A DNA stretch of 64,000 bases from Combretum micranthum (GCA_024138025.1 JAMXBD010000398.1:868001-932000); one strand, 5' to 3'; shown: positions 45,827 to 58,354, numbered from the stretch's first letter. Made by a program: numbers and translations. The notes: generated from the sequence alone by a model not told the origin.

Positions 45827-48800
45827 TGTAAACCCTCGAAAATCTCATAATTTTTTAAAACAATCCTAGAAGTCTAAATCCAAATCCCGAAAAATCAACT
45901 CAAGATAAAAACTCAATTCTAGACCGAGTCAAACACGGGAAACGAAACCTTAAAAATGGAACCAAGTTAAAACTTAATTCCAAATTAGATTAAAAACGAG
46001 ATTTTTTAGTCTCGAGAAAAACGAGAACCTTTGAAACAAAATATAAAGTCTAACTACCGGTTTAATCAACATCCGTACGCAATCAAATCATCTGCCCAAT
46101 TCCTAAAACATAAATCAAAACGATATATCCAAATACCGCTTAACAGCGAAATAATAAGATCCTAAATCCTTTGGTAAATTTCAGAATCAGAAATTTCAAG
46201 TTTTTACCAAAAGTCAAACTGAGTCAACTCATAACCTTAAGACTTGGTTAAACATTTCTGAAAACCGAAAACTATTAAATAATTACAAATAAAATAAACC
46301 ATAAATATCGAGCTAAAAATATAAAATGGTCAAAACTCGAAAATTATACGATCTTACGATATTTTGACGAAATCGGAAGTCAAACCGGAACCCTAAAAAG
46401 TCAACAAAGCCTATAACAAACCCTAATGTTTAAGATCCGGCAATCCTGCATTCTCACACCCTAGAAGACGAATTAAGTTAATGGCCTAAAATAGTTCGTA
46501 ATAATATAGGGTAACATAAAAATATCAGATTCCTGAATTTCGAGTGTCGTTCGAACTCAAAAGGGATCGATTCTCGAAAATCGTGTCTAGGAGCTCGGAA
46601 TATTAAAAATATTCCGTTTATACCAATAGACTCGTAAAAAATATAAGGATTCTAAAAATATCAGTTTTAGAATTTTTTGGTAGTTAAAAATTACAGATAT
46701 CGCATTATTACGCGTATTTTTATTACTATCGGTACTTTAATTGTCTAGTCTACTATCCATAGTACTTTTCTACTATTCATTACTATTTCACTATCTCTAC
46801 TTTTTCTTACACCTACATACTTATTTTCTTACTTTTTATATTTTCAATACATCTTATATCAAATCATATATTACATATTAATTATTTTCTTGCAAAATTC
46901 ACTCAAAAATCAACTCACTCTCTCCTCCCTATCTTCATGGCCAGCGCTACTACCTCTCTCTCCCTCTCAATTATTTTTCCTTTTCAATTTATTTTATTAC
47001 ATCTAAAATTCACTTCAAAAATTCTATAAATACCCCCTTCCTCTTTCATTCTTTTACACAATTCATTTCACTACCAAAACTCTTTTAAATTCTCTACACA
47101 AACACTCTCCATAAACTTTTCCTTTACCAAAACTCTTTTTCACCAAATACCCACAAGAATTTCTCTTTATGCAATACAACTACCATCTCTCCATAACCAC
47201 ATAACCATACATTCACCACCATCTTCATACTACATAAATACCTTAGGTAAAAAATTTCTTTCAACCATTGAATTATCTATGTCATGTAACTTAGCATGAC
47301 TATGGTGTTGTTTTGAAACTCATATGAGTAATAAAAGCAACAACATGTTCATGTTTTAATCTTGTATATAAACTTCTTATTTTATGTTATGTTGATTTTA
47401 TTATTGTTATAATATCTACTAAATATATTTACGTATTTATATATAATCTTTAGAGCATATAAGCTCACTTGTTATTTATTTATTTATTTCATGCTTTACA
47501 ATTTATTTATTTCATGCTTTTTTTTAAGACTAGTCTCTCTAGTCTTAGACTTGTCTATATCAAGTCAAAACAATCTTTTGTTTATTTTCTTTAATCTTTC
47601 AGGACTAGTCCATTCTTAGTCCCGGGATCCTTTGATAAAGCTAAGGCTCCAATACTTGACCAGGATACCTTGATGAAGCTAAGGTTCCCAATACTTGATA
47701 TTTTGTTTTCCTGCTTATTATTTGTTTCTAGTATTTTCTTATGTTCTTATTTCTTTATAAGCTCATAATACTTGCATTTACATAATGTTAATGTCTCAAC
47801 TAATCCAAAAGTAGAATTTCATTTTATTAAAGGAACTCAAAACTAGATTTTCGATTATGTAATTTATCATAAAAGTTATTAATCAACAACATAAAAATAG
47901 AGTTTTCTCAACGTTTTCATAAATAACAAAGATAGATTACCAAGGAAACATAAGAAATAAATATTTTCTTGTATATTATGGTAACCTAAGTTTTAGCAAA
48001 ATAGTTGGTTAATATTAAAAGCCTTATAAAAGCATAAGATTTAAACTCTTTTAACTTCATAATAAAACTAAGAAAACAAACTAGTTTTCAAAGTTAAGAT
48101 AAAAATCAACTCATAAAGTTATGAATCACTTAAGAAAAATAATGATTTTCAAAATTCTAAAAAGAAGGAACTCATTTTCAAAAAGAATATAAATGAAGTA
48201 AGATTAACAATAATGGATTTTATCAATAAAAAAGATTCTTTTCAAAAGAAATGAAAGAACAAGTTTTAGAAAGCAAAAGCTTATATTTGAGAAATGAATA
48301 TAAGAAGACAAGACTCATTTTCTAAAACCATCCTAAATACAAAATTATGAAAAGATTTTCATCAACTTAATATACTTTTGATAAATTTGATCTTTAATCA
48401 CTAGGAGTAAAATTTATGAAAGACTAAGGAAAATTTGCTTGTTTTTAGAAAAAGAATGAAGAAAATAAAATAAGAATATACTTATGAAAATATAAAGTTT
48501 CTTCAAATACTTGAAAAGAAATCATCAAAGTTAAAGTTTTAACAACTCCAAAAGAATTATTTTATGAAATAAATTGTTGAGACAATACCATTAGAATCTT
48601 TACATATAAAGTGAGCTTACCTATATACTCAAAGTGTTTATCAAATATATTTATATATATATATATGTATATATATTGTTACAAAAGGACTTTTTCCTTA
48701 AAATGAAGTTGAGTTAGAAATGGATTTGCAAAAGTTTAGAAATAATTCATTTTAATTCTGTACCCAACGTTTTCGGAACTCGAATGACCTTTTATGACAA

Positions 48801-50189
48801 AGATAAGTTTAGAAATGGATAGATCTTTTCGAATAGGTAGAAAACGGTATAGTATATGTGAAATTCTGAGTTAAAATGAGCAAGTTATAGCTATTTTAAG
48901 TTGCAATTTCTTCTTATACGATTTTACCACGATTTTAAGAAAAGTTTAATCCCCAAGAATAGAAATTTCATGAAAGACTCATCTTGGGTATTTTCTATTG
49001 TCTAGGTGACGAAGGATACGAGAATACCCTATTCGAGGATTACTACGACTAAGAAGATTGCAAAATGGACGAGTGAGTTATTCCTCCTAATTTCGTTACC
49101 TTGCTTGTGCTTGTAAAGTAGTAGCATTAGTATACTAAGAAAAGATAAAAATGGATATATATTTAGGGAATTCGGGATTATGTGTATATATGTGATTCTA
49201 TGTTTATGTATGAAATGAGAATTAAGAATATCGCAACTTCGAACTGCTTGTTTAAATAATTTTGTTTACTTACTTGTATGACTGTATATTGTTTGCTAAA
49301 TTGATTGATCACCCCTAATAAACCTTAATAAGTTTTGCCTTAAGAAAAATAAAACGCTCACGCATAGTATCCATCGAGTCACATCTATTTCGGAAGGCTG
49401 CTACTCCTACGCGTAGAGTTGGATTGGCTGTGATCGTGCGGTGCCACGGGCCATGTTCCTTCCTGGAGAATCCAAATCGCTTGGGGAAAGCGACTCTAGG
49501 TTCGGAACCGAGCCAACCGAACTCTGTGGGTGAGGACCTAGGGACTAGCAGTAGAAGGTCGAGGACCTTCAACCTCGATTCCCTAACCTTTGATACGGAG
49601 GGGTAAATCCGTTCTATATATGGTTTCAGGATAACTATATATATTTGCGTAATCATGTGATTGTTGCATTGTTTGCATAACGTATGCGTGAAAATCTAAA
49701 TGAACTTATTTGAATTTATGGTGCGAATGAAAATGAATATCTCACCAAGCTAGTTGTAGCTTATACCCCTATAGATTTTGTTGAAACAGGTATACCAGTA
49801 GCTTAAATTGAGGATCATGACATTAAGGAAGTCATGGATGGATGATTAAGCTTCTATGAAGGAAATGGAATCATAAGATGAAGTAATTTTGTAAGGTTCT
49901 TTATATGTAATGACTTGTATGATTAGTGATGTATATCTATTTGAAGATAATAGAGGGATATGCCCCTAAGAATTGAAATGTAATATGTATGTTTTATAAT
50001 AAGTATTCTCTTTGCCTTGTTACTTATTGATTATCAATATAAATTGCGCTACTCTGTTGCGTTTTCTTGGTTGTGATGTACGCCTTGTACATAATATGAA
50101 AGCCCTTGTGTGACTAAGGTAGTCATTCCTAGGCTTTAGTATTGTGCACGGTGGACTATCACGTTCAGGGTACCCCTTGGGGCGTGACA
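45827..50189 (+). mobile_element. complete family A solo LTR, long-U3 form (4363 bp), TSD ACAAG
   Basis: Opens TGTAAACCCTCG, closes TTGGGGCGTGACA, with ACAAG at 45822-45826 and 50190-50194. About 500 bp at its 5' side (45860-46365) are absent from the shorter copies but partly resemble the copy at 59352. TATAAATA at 47025-47032. Exon-like block 49006-49072, donor 49073-49078, GC-rich insert at about 49385-49595, hairpins 49595-49641, acceptor-like GAAACAG ending 49789. The overlapping open frames on both strands at 49315-49656 come from the GC-rich insert and are not called as genes. Confidence 0.92.
49385..49594. other. GC-rich insert within a family A LTR
   Basis: About 57% G+C over 49441-49500, against roughly 30% around it. 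It has several short stem-loops (GTTCGG with CCGAAC; TCGAGG with CCTCGA). It sits where other copies carry minisatellites and has no visible counterpart in them. Confidence 0.7.
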
Positions 50190-50933
50190 ACAAGTCTAAG
50201 ATTACAAAGACTAGTCTTAATAATAGCATGAAATAAATAAATAAATTACAAAGCATGAAGTTAAATAAATAACAAGTGAGCTTATATGCTCTAAACAAAT
50301 ATATATACATAAATACATAATACTATATAGAAGTTAGATTAGAACAAATAATAATAATAATAATAACAACAACATAATAATAATAATAACATAATGGAAT
50401 ATATGAACATGAATAAAAACAAAACATGAACATATTGTTACTTCTTTGACTCTCATGAGTCTAAAAAACACACACTAAGCTCATGCTAAGTTGTATGAAC
50501 ATGAAGAGTATGTGTAAGAAACTTTACCTAAGGTTATGTGTTTGTTGAAGTAGAAAAGAATGGGTTGTAGTAGTATGTGGGAGATGGTTTTATGGAGAAA
50601 AGAAGGACTTGGGAGAGTATTTGAGAGAGAGAGTTTGTGGAGAAATTTTGGTTGAGTTTTAGTAGGAAATGAATTGTGTGAAAGAATGAAGGATGAAGGG
50701 GGTATTTATAGAGTTTTGGAGTGAAAATTAGTGTGATTAAAAATAATTGAAAATGAAATAAAATTGAGATGAGAGAGGGACAAAGGGGCGCTGGTTTGCC
50801 TTGTAGAGGAGGGGAAAAATGATTTATTTTGTTGTTTTGTAATAAAAAAAAGTAATGTGTAAATTGTGATGTGATTAAAGTTGTATGGGAAAGGTAGATT
50901 GTAAGGTATAGGTATGGTAGTATATAAGAATAG

Positions 50934-53165
50934 TGTAAAATACAGAAATAAATATGAAAATATAATGAATTATGAATCATGAGATGATATAGGATGAGTT
51001 TAAGGTCAAAACAAGTAAATTGTAAAAGTTTAAGTTTGGTCGTAGGACAAATATTAAAGTTCAAATTTCTACAATTTTTGACAGATTGTACGCCGCCTCT
51101 TAGAGAATCTATGTCGTCGGCTTAGAGACGGTGTAGGATGGGAACATAGCATTTTTCTTAACGCTGGGTGGAACACTGTCAGTGTGCATAGGGTTTATTT
51201 TAACGCCGGCTGCAACGCTACCGGCGTAGGGTATGGATTTGCCGGCGTATGTAGTAGGATTGAAGTTCTGGGAAATCAAAGCCCCGATGAATGTTGCCAG
51301 CGCTCGTGTAAATTTTTCCAACGTAGGGTGTACACCGGCGAGATCTACACGTACGCCGCCAGCGTAGGGCCATCGTATGACCAAATTGATATAAATACGA
51401 GACTCAAAAAACGGTTTTGACAGAAACATCATTTCATATTTCTCCTTCATATAAGAGAGTTTTTGAGTGTTTTTGGAGATCTAGGCTTGGAGAATCATCC
51501 GGAGGGTGTTTTCGATCCAAAGTAAGTAATTTTAACCTTCTCTCGTAGATTAAATACGAATTTGTATGAGTTTGCTTAGGGTTTTGTGGTGTTCTTGAAG
51601 GAAAAACGTGGGAAAGATTTAGACCTTGGATTTGATCTGCCTCGGTTGGATAAGAAGTGAGTGTTGTAATTAAAACAAGTAAGTATAATGTTCTCATATT
51701 AGATTTATATGAATTTTATGCAACTTCTAGGGATTTTGTTATTTGTTGGCATGAAGAAAAACCTAGATTTAGTTGGGATCCGAATTTGTGGATGTGAGTT
51801 GGATTTTGGTGATCTAATCAGTAAGTTTCATCTTTTCTTTGATGGAGTTGAATAATGTATGATTAGATGATCATTATGTGTTCTTGTTGTCATATAATAT
51901 TAGGGTTTTGAAGGATTATCAAATTCTATTGATTGTTGTGGAAGATTGATCGGGTTAGACGATGCAACTTGATGATTTTCTTTGTCAGGTTAGGATTTCG
52001 AGAGTTATAGTACATTAGGAATTGTTTATATCGTGTTTTTATTTGTTAAATATATAAATGTATGATGTTGATAGGAATTTGGAGATTTGAGTTTGTTGTT
52101 GAATTGTTAATATTGATTGAAGTATTGTGGAGATTCGGTTGTGGTTGAGTGTTGTTGATAAAGGATTTTAGGAGATATAGATTGGAATTTCCTGAAACTG
52201 ATAAAGGAATGACCAATCCTTGCTTGTTGTTTTTGTTTGTAAGTTTAGTATTGATTGAATGCTTGTAGGAACATAATTTCTTAATAAACTTAATCTTTAT
52301 TCGGTTTAATAATTGTATGTTTTGGTTGTGCTTGGCTTTGACCAATAAAGACCTGGCAGACATTGATACTGGTGAGGCACCCTGATGATCTTAGTGTGAG
52401 ATTGTCCCTAGTGGACTCGTGCCTTGATATGATTCCGGTAGAATTAGGTGATCTGGATTCGTGGTGTTTGGGGAGTACCCACTCATCCATATATGTATAT
52501 GATTATTATTTTTAAAGAGTCGTATGATTTTCAACGGGGTCTGAGTAACTTCGAGTTCAGGATTAGAGTATACCTAATACTGGACTGTGTTGTTGTGTTG
52601 GCTTAAGAAAGATAATAAAATGATTGTTTGCATTAGTTTATGTTGCATGAATTTGTGCATATGCATTTGTTTTTGGATTGGAGTTATCGTACTGGGCATC
52701 GCCGTTCATTCTTTTAAATTTCAAGTACAGGTGAAGAAGATATAGTGTATGATCTGTCCGGTTATGATTTATTCTTTAATAGTGGAGATGGCGATAGTAG
52801 ACTCGACTACTCAACCGAGAGCTAGGCTTCATATACCAAGTTTCTAAGAAAAGACATGTTTTGATCATTTGGGATTGTAGTTGGATTCATTGTTGGTTTT
52901 AAATGAAGATATTTTAATGTAAACAGTTTTTAGTTTATATAGAATTTGTTGACTATGATGTTAACTTGGATTTTATGCTTGAACCAGGAGTTTATGTTTT
53001 ATGAAGTATGAGTTTTAAATTTTTAACAGGTTTGGTATCCTACGAGTTACCCTATGAGTGTTTACAGGTGATGATTGTATTAATTTGTGGATAATAGAGG
53101 CTATGCGTATCCTATATAAGAGAGGATACGTGGCGGGTTGTAATGCCTTATTTTAGGGTGTTACA
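50934..53165. mobile_element. solo LTR of a second family (2232 bp), TSD AATAG
   Basis: TGTAAAATAC opens and GGTGTTACA closes it; the 5-bp duplication AATAG is present at 50929-50933 and 53166-53170, and the interrupted family A sequence rejoins exactly. The first 450 bp carry a GC-rich diverged tandem array of ACGCCGGCGTAGGG-like motifs (about 51085-51375). No retroelement protein is present. The transcriptional strand is uncertain; plus is likelier if the TTTTAGGGTGTTACA end is the 3' side. Confidence 0.85.
51085..51375. repeat. GC-rich diverged tandem motif array
   Basis: Related words such as ACGCCGGC, CCGGCGTAGGG, GCCGGCGTATG, CCAACGTAGGGTG and GCCAGCGTAGGG recur every 25-60 bp. Open frames on both strands here (for example 51184-51420) are by-products of the composition. 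Confidence 0.6.
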
Positions 53166-53259
53166 AATAGAGTGTAAGAAAAAGTAGAGATAGAGAAATA
53201 GTAATAAATAATAGAAATAGTACTATGAATTGTAAACTAGACAATTAAAATACCGGTAG

Positions 53260-53835
53260 TGTTACAAGTAACAGAACAAGAGCAACAAGGATAACCAGCT
53301 GTCCTCGAAAGTACATAGATTACAGTTGTAATTACTTAGCAAATAATCAGACAGCTAAGCACAGTTGTAATAGTACAAACAGATAGGAATAGATGTACAG
53401 CTAATAAACAGCATGTTGAGTACAGTCTGTGTAACAAACTCATATCTGTGTAACAGAATAGACAAACGGAATGAAATAAATACTGAGCAAGGGAAAAGGA
53501 AGTTCATTCCCCCTTTTACGAAATCATTTGATGTGGAGCAACTGTGGCTCGAACACAGTGTAGTATCTGTTCCTTATCCCTTTCCCTCCTCCTTTCTCCT
53601 TTCTCCATCCTGTAACCTAAGAACATTCAAGAACAGTTGAGAGTTAGGGTTTACATTTTCGTAAGTAAAAGAATACAGAGATAGAGAGAGTGAGAGGCTT
53701 ACCAGACAGAGAAAGAGGCGAGGCTGCTAGGGTTTTCTGTTCTTCTAGAATTTATATTGGACCCGTTTGTGTGTTCCGACCCGCGTGTTATTCCAATTGG
53801 ATCATATTTGGGTCGCGCAAACCGGAAAGCTAATA
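53260..53835 (+). repeat. 5' LTR of gypsy element (576 bp)
   Basis: Opens TGTTACAAGTAACAG, closes GGAAAGCTAATA. The 3' terminus is TA rather than the usual CA, and the right LTR has the same ending. A palindromic GTTACAAGTAAC lies at the very start. The transcription start is not obvious. Confidence 0.93.
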
Positions 53836-53851
53836 TTGGTGCTCTCGTTCT
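53836..53851 (+). other. putative primer binding site
   Basis: TTGGTGCTCTCGTTC directly follows the 5' LTR. The TGG start fits pairing to a tRNA CCA end, but it is not the common initiator-Met type (TGGTATCAGAG). The primer tRNA is not identified. Confidence 0.5.
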
Positions 53852-53857
53852 TCTGAA

Positions 53858-54900
53858 ATGGCAACTCGATCACAGGAGGAATTTGCCAAACTACAGAGTT
53901 TAGTTTTTTCGTTAGCAGATACAATGAAAGCAATGCAAGTGCAGATGCAAGAATCCATGAAGGCTACTTCTATGATGCATCAAAATATACAAGAATTGAA
54001 TGTTACGGTCAATTCTTCTTTTCAGCAAGTGGGTGAAAAGATTGATAGTATGCGGAATCAGAATGAGCATGTAGCAGGTGTTTAACAAGAGAATTCGGGT
54101 ATATCACATTCATCATCTTCCATGGCTGATTCTTTACTGAAAGGAATTAAACTAGAAATTCCGAAATTCTCTGGTCCAGATCCATTGGGATGGATCTATC
54201 AGACGCAGAAATTTTTCAATTTTCATAAAGTTCCTGAGGAGCAGCGTTTAGACATTGCCACATTTGCAATGGAAGGAGATGCCTTACAGTTTGTTCAATG
54301 GCTGGAACAAAATAAACAACTCAGTACGTGGTCTCAATTTTTGCAGTCTATTAAGACTCGTTTTGGTCCATCGGAATATGAAGATTTTCAGGGTGCTTTG
54401 TCAAAACTGATTCAATGAAAATCGTTAGTGACTATCAGAAAGAATTTGAGGCCTTATCCAATCAGGTTACGGGTATTTTTGACTCCTTTCTTTTAAGCTG
54501 CTTTGTGTCAGGGTTAAAACATCATATTAGAAAAGAGGTCCAAATTGCTCGACCAACATCGTTACATCATGCTATTTGGCTTGCCAAAATGCATGAATCA
54601 AAATTCCTAGACACTTCTTTTCGTAATCAGACCCTCTAGCCCAATTCAAACACTTTCCCAAACACTTTCACCACTAAAGTCTATCCAAACAATTCACCTT
54701 TAACCACAACCTCAAACACTTTACCTTTAAACACTACTATCCACAATTCTACTTTACAGTTTTCCAAACCATTTTCCACAAATTCCAAATCTTTACCCAT
54801 CAAAAAAATGACACAAGCTGAACTTCAAGAAAGACGGGAAAAAGGTCTTTGTTATTACTGTGATGAGAAATACTCGAGACAAACAAATGTAAGGCCAAAT
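53858..54900 (+). pseudogene. gypsy gag, broken
   Basis: Starts MATRSQEEFAKLQ at 53858 just after the binding site. An N-terminal coiled-coil-like part (53858-54082) ends in an in-frame TAA (54083); the same frame continues into the retrotransposon gag domain (IPKFSGPDPLGWI, then FAMEGDALQFVQWLE). A one-base shift near 54412 moves the frame, a TAG follows at 54637, and a Thr/Asn/Ser-rich linker leads to the zinc knuckle near 54847-54885 (CYYC, then a Cys). Another shift near 54877 splits the knuckle, and the expected His codon reads as Asn. Gag normally forms the particle and binds element RNA. It cannot be made in full from this copy. Confidence 0.88.
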
Positions 54901-55366
54901 TTATGTTATTAGTGGATGAAGGTGGGGAGGATTGTGAGTGTTTGGAAGAGGTGGAGTGTGAAGATGTTCAGTTGGATGAGGGTACCATTAGTTATCACGC
55001 TTTAGCAGGGCATTCTATTCCTCGTTCTATTAGATTTTGTGGAAAAATAAAAGGCAAAGCTGTATCTGTTTTGGTTGATTCAGGCAGCACCCATAATTTT
55101 GTGCAAACACGAATAGCACAACATTTGGGATTGTCTGTTGTTCAAGACAAACAGTTTAATGTGATGATAGGGAATGGCAGTAATTGTCTTGTGATGGAAA
55201 ATGTGAAAATGTGACTTTGGATATTCAAGGGATAAATTTTTGTGATACATTTTATGTTTGCCCATCCAAGGAGCAGATTTTGTGCTGGGTGTGCAGTGGC
55301 TGCAGCAATTAGGACCAGTAACAATTGACTATAGTAGTCTTACTATGCAATTTGTTTACAAAGGGT
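54901..55366 (+). pseudogene. gypsy aspartic protease region, broken
   Basis: The active-site motif VLVDSGSTHNFV is intact at about 55068-55103, inside a 103-codon open stretch (54903-55214). After it the frame shifts near 55200, 55268 and 55366, so the C-terminal half (FVLGVQWLQQLGP near 55275-55320) is in other frames. The enzyme would cut the Gag-Pol polyprotein inside the particle. Confidence 0.85.
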
Positions 55367-55367
55367 T

Positions 55368-57085
55368 GTGGTGGTGCTTAAGGGTGATGATCAGCAACTA
55401 TTATCCCAGATTTCTCATCATCAACTTCGCAAGTTGATTCAACAAGATGCTGTCATCTCTTATTTTCAATTAGTGGCTCAGGAGGTAAACTCTAACTCAT
55501 GTAGCATTACCACCAACAATAGAGATTTAGATCATCTATTGGATAGCCATGCATCAGTTTTTCAAGCACCCTCATCATTGCCTCCGTTAAGAAACATTCA
55601 GCATAGAATTCAGTTGGTAGATGGAGTTCAAACAGTAAATGTCAGACCTTATAGATACCCCCATTTTCAAAAGAATGAAATTGAGAAGCAAGTGTCTGAT
55701 ATGTTAGAAATGGGGATTATTCAACACAGTACTAGCCCTTTTTCCAGTCCGGTGCTTTTAGTTAAAAAGAAAGATGGGACATGGCGTTTTTGTATTGATT
55801 ATAGGGCTTTGAATCAAGTGACAATTAAAGATGTGTTTCCCATTCCCACCATTGATGAATTGTTGGATGAGTTGCATGATGCATCTGTTTTTTCGAAATT
55901 GGATTTGAGATCAGGCTATCATCAGATTCGTATGCATTCTAGTGATGTTGAAAAGACTGCTTTTAGGACACACCAAGGTCATTACGAATTTTTAGTAATG
56001 CCCTTTGGTTTAACTAATGCTCCTGCCACATTTCAGTCTATTATGAATCGCATTTTCCAGCCTTATCTTCGTAAGTTTGTTATTGTTTTTTTTGATGATA
56101 TACTGGTTTACAGTAAGCATATGCTTGATCATTTGAGTCATTTGGAGTTGGTTTTGACTACGTTGAAACAGCATGAGTTTTATCTGAAGGCTAGTAAATG
56201 TCTTTTTGGCAAAGACTCTATTGAATACTTGGGACACATTGTATCTGTCCAAGGTGTCAGCCCTGATCCATCTAAGGTACAAGGGGTTCAACAATGGCCA
56301 GTTCCTCGGACAGTTAAACAATTACGGGCATTTTGGGTTTATCAGGATATTATAGAAGATTTATTAAAGGATATGCTCGAATTGCTGGACCATTGACGGA
56401 TTTATTACAGAAAGATTGTTTCGAATGGTCTGATGGAGCAAGAACTGCTTTTGACCAGCTTAAGGAAGCTTTAGTTAAAGCCCCTATTTTGAAGTTGCCA
56501 GATTTTTCTAAACAATTTGTGATTGAAACAGATGCTTCAGGTATTGCAGTTGGTGCTGTTTTATTACAGGATGAATGTCCTGTTTCATATTTTAGTAAGA
56601 AACTGCCTGTTCATTTAAGAAAGGCTTCTGCATATGTGAGGGAATTGTATGGGATTGTAGAGTCTGTTCGGAAGTGGCGTCAATATGTCTTAGGAAAGCA
56701 TTTTGTGATTCGAACAGACCACAGGAGTTTGAAGGAAATTCTGACTCAAGTAATTCAAACACCTGATCAGCAGAAATATTTGTCAAAATTATTGGGTTAT
56801 GATTACTCAATTACTTATAAAGCGGGCAAAGAAAATATTGTGGCTGATGCCTTGTCAAGACAACATGGAGAGGATGCACAGAATTTTGGATTGTCTGCTC
56901 CTTGTTTTTCCAATTTAGAGGTGCTTAAACAAGAGTATCAGACTATTCCAGAATTTACAGCTATTATTTCTGACCTGGCTGCAGGGTTGTATCATAAGTA
57001 TCCTTTAACTTGGAAAAATGGATTTTTGTATTTCCATTCCAGATTATTTTTGGTACAATCTTCAGTTTGGTGCCTCTTATTTTAA
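55368..57085 (+). pseudogene. gypsy reverse transcriptase and RNase H, one internal frameshift
   Basis: 55368-56330 carries reverse transcriptase with the expected blocks: [66 protein letters not shown], and the catalytic FFDDILVYS at about 56088-56114. The frame shifts near 56333, where a T-run seems one base short. RNase H follows in the new frame: VIETDASG near 56518, ELYGIVESVRKW, RTDHRSLK near 56714, and VADALSRQ near 56838. The catalytic aspartates are kept. The open frame ends at 57085 after another shift near 57055. These domains copy the RNA genome and remove the template strand. Confidence 0.92.
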
Positions 57086-58103
57086 AGGAATTTCATACAA
57101 CCCCAATGGCTGGTCACTTTGGGTTTTTGAAAACCTTTAAAAGGATTTCTGCAGAGTTCTTTTGGGATGGTATGAGGAGAGATGTTGAGCAATTTGTACG
57201 GAACTGTTTGATTTGCCAACAGGTCAAATATGTTACTAAATCACCAGCTGGCTTGTTAGTCCATTGCCTATTCCAGACAGAGTTTGGGAAGATGTGAGCA
57301 TGGATTTCATCACATGCCTTCCTAAATCCCAAAATTATACTGTTATTCTGGTAGTGGTGGACAGATTGTCCAAATATTGCCATCTAGGTGCTCTGGATGA
57401 ACATTTTACTGCCTCTAAGGTAGCAGTTTTGTTTTTACACATGGTGATACGTTTACATGGTTTTCCTCGCACTATTGTCTCTGATAGAGATCCTATTTTC
57501 ATGAGTAGATTTTGGAAGGAATTATTTTCTTTAAGTGGGACAAAATTGTGCATGAGTTCTGCTTATCATCCTCAATCGGATGGTCAAACAGAGGTTTTAA
57601 ACAGAACTATTCAACAATATTTGAGGTGCTTTGTAATGGAACGACCTCAACAATGGGTTAAGTTCCTTCCATGGGCTGAATTTGCCTATAATTGCTCATA
57701 TCATGAAGGGGCTAAGAGTACACCATTTGAGATGGTATATGGCCGACCTCCACCAACAATTCCAGCTTATGTCCGGGGCACATCCAAGTTGGATGCAGTG
57801 GACCAGGAACTGTCTACTAGAGACCAATTATTGTCTTCTTTAAAAGACAATCTAAAGATGGCTCAACAACGAATGAAGATCATTGCTGATACTCATCGAA
57901 CAGATGTCACGTTTGATATTGGGGATTTGGTGATGGTGAAGCTCAAGCCATATAAACAAACTTCAATTGCTAGCAATTTCCATAAATTGGCTAAGCGGTT
58001 TTATGGGCCATACAGGGTGCTTCAAAAAGTGGGACAGTGTGCTTATAAAATAGAGCTTCACCAAATTCAAAAATTCATAACGTATTTCATGTATCTTCCC
58101 TGA
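57060..58103 (+). pseudogene. gypsy integrase, broken
   Basis: The zinc-binding H2C2 region is at about 57086-57230 (HTTPMAGHFGF, then CLICQQVK). A shift near 57258 leads to the catalytic core in 57264-58103: MDFITCLP (first Asp), VSDRDPIF (second Asp), and DGQTEVLNRT (Glu), so the D,D,E triad is visible. The C-terminal GPYRVLQKVG part follows, then a shift near 58063 takes the frame to the chromodomain. Integrase joins the DNA copy to the host chromosome. Confidence 0.9.
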
Positions 58104-58132
58104 AGAAATACTATGGGTCTTCTACGGTTTCA

Positions 58133-58343
58133 TTGGAATTACCTCCAGAAGCCATAGATAATCATCCCATTCTAGAACCGATGAGTATTCTTAACTCTAG
58201 GGTTTTAATGGTTCGAGGACACCCAATCAAGCAAATTTTGGTCCAATGGCGGGGATTACCATTGGAAGATGCTAGCTGGGAAGATTATGACCGGTTTTGT
58301 CAAGTTTATTCCAATTACAACCTTGCGGACAAGGTTGTATTTT
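58133..58343 (+). pseudogene. gypsy C-terminal chromodomain-like region
   Basis: About 58150-58340 reads P-IL----V-----P-KQILVQWRGLP-EDASWED with a final NLADKV, the usual chromodomain-like tail of plant chromoviruses. The aromatic and W-x-D positions are visible (VQWRG, SWEDYD). In the family this tail is thought to steer integration towards marked chromatin. It is in a different frame from the integrase core. The open frame runs on into the LTR to 58486, which is not meaningful coding. Confidence 0.8.
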
Positions 58344-58354
58344 CAGAAGGGGAG
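58344..58354 (+). other. polypurine tract of gypsy element
   Basis: CAGAAGGGGAG lies five bases before the TG of the 3' LTR. Confidence 0.75.

Noticed and set aside
49441..49594. Possible tRNA or other RNA gene
   Set aside because: Short stems such as TCGAGG/CCTCGA are present but I could not fit a cloverleaf or the conserved T-arm and D-arm bases.
49315..49656. Overlapping open frames on both strands (113 and 60 codons)
   Set aside because: They lie in the GC-rich insert of a solo LTR, overlap each other, show no domain, and GC-rich sequence has few stops by chance.
50534..51064. 176-codon minus-strand open frame
   Set aside because: It runs along the pyrimidine-rich leader of the reverse family A copy and crosses into the second-family solo LTR at 50934. 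The protein is low-complexity (Leu/Phe/Ser/Tyr) and the frame crosses a transposon junction.
51184..51450. Open frames with repeated Ala/Gly/Val on both strands
   Set aside because: Generated by the ACGCCGGCG-like motif array in a solo LTR.
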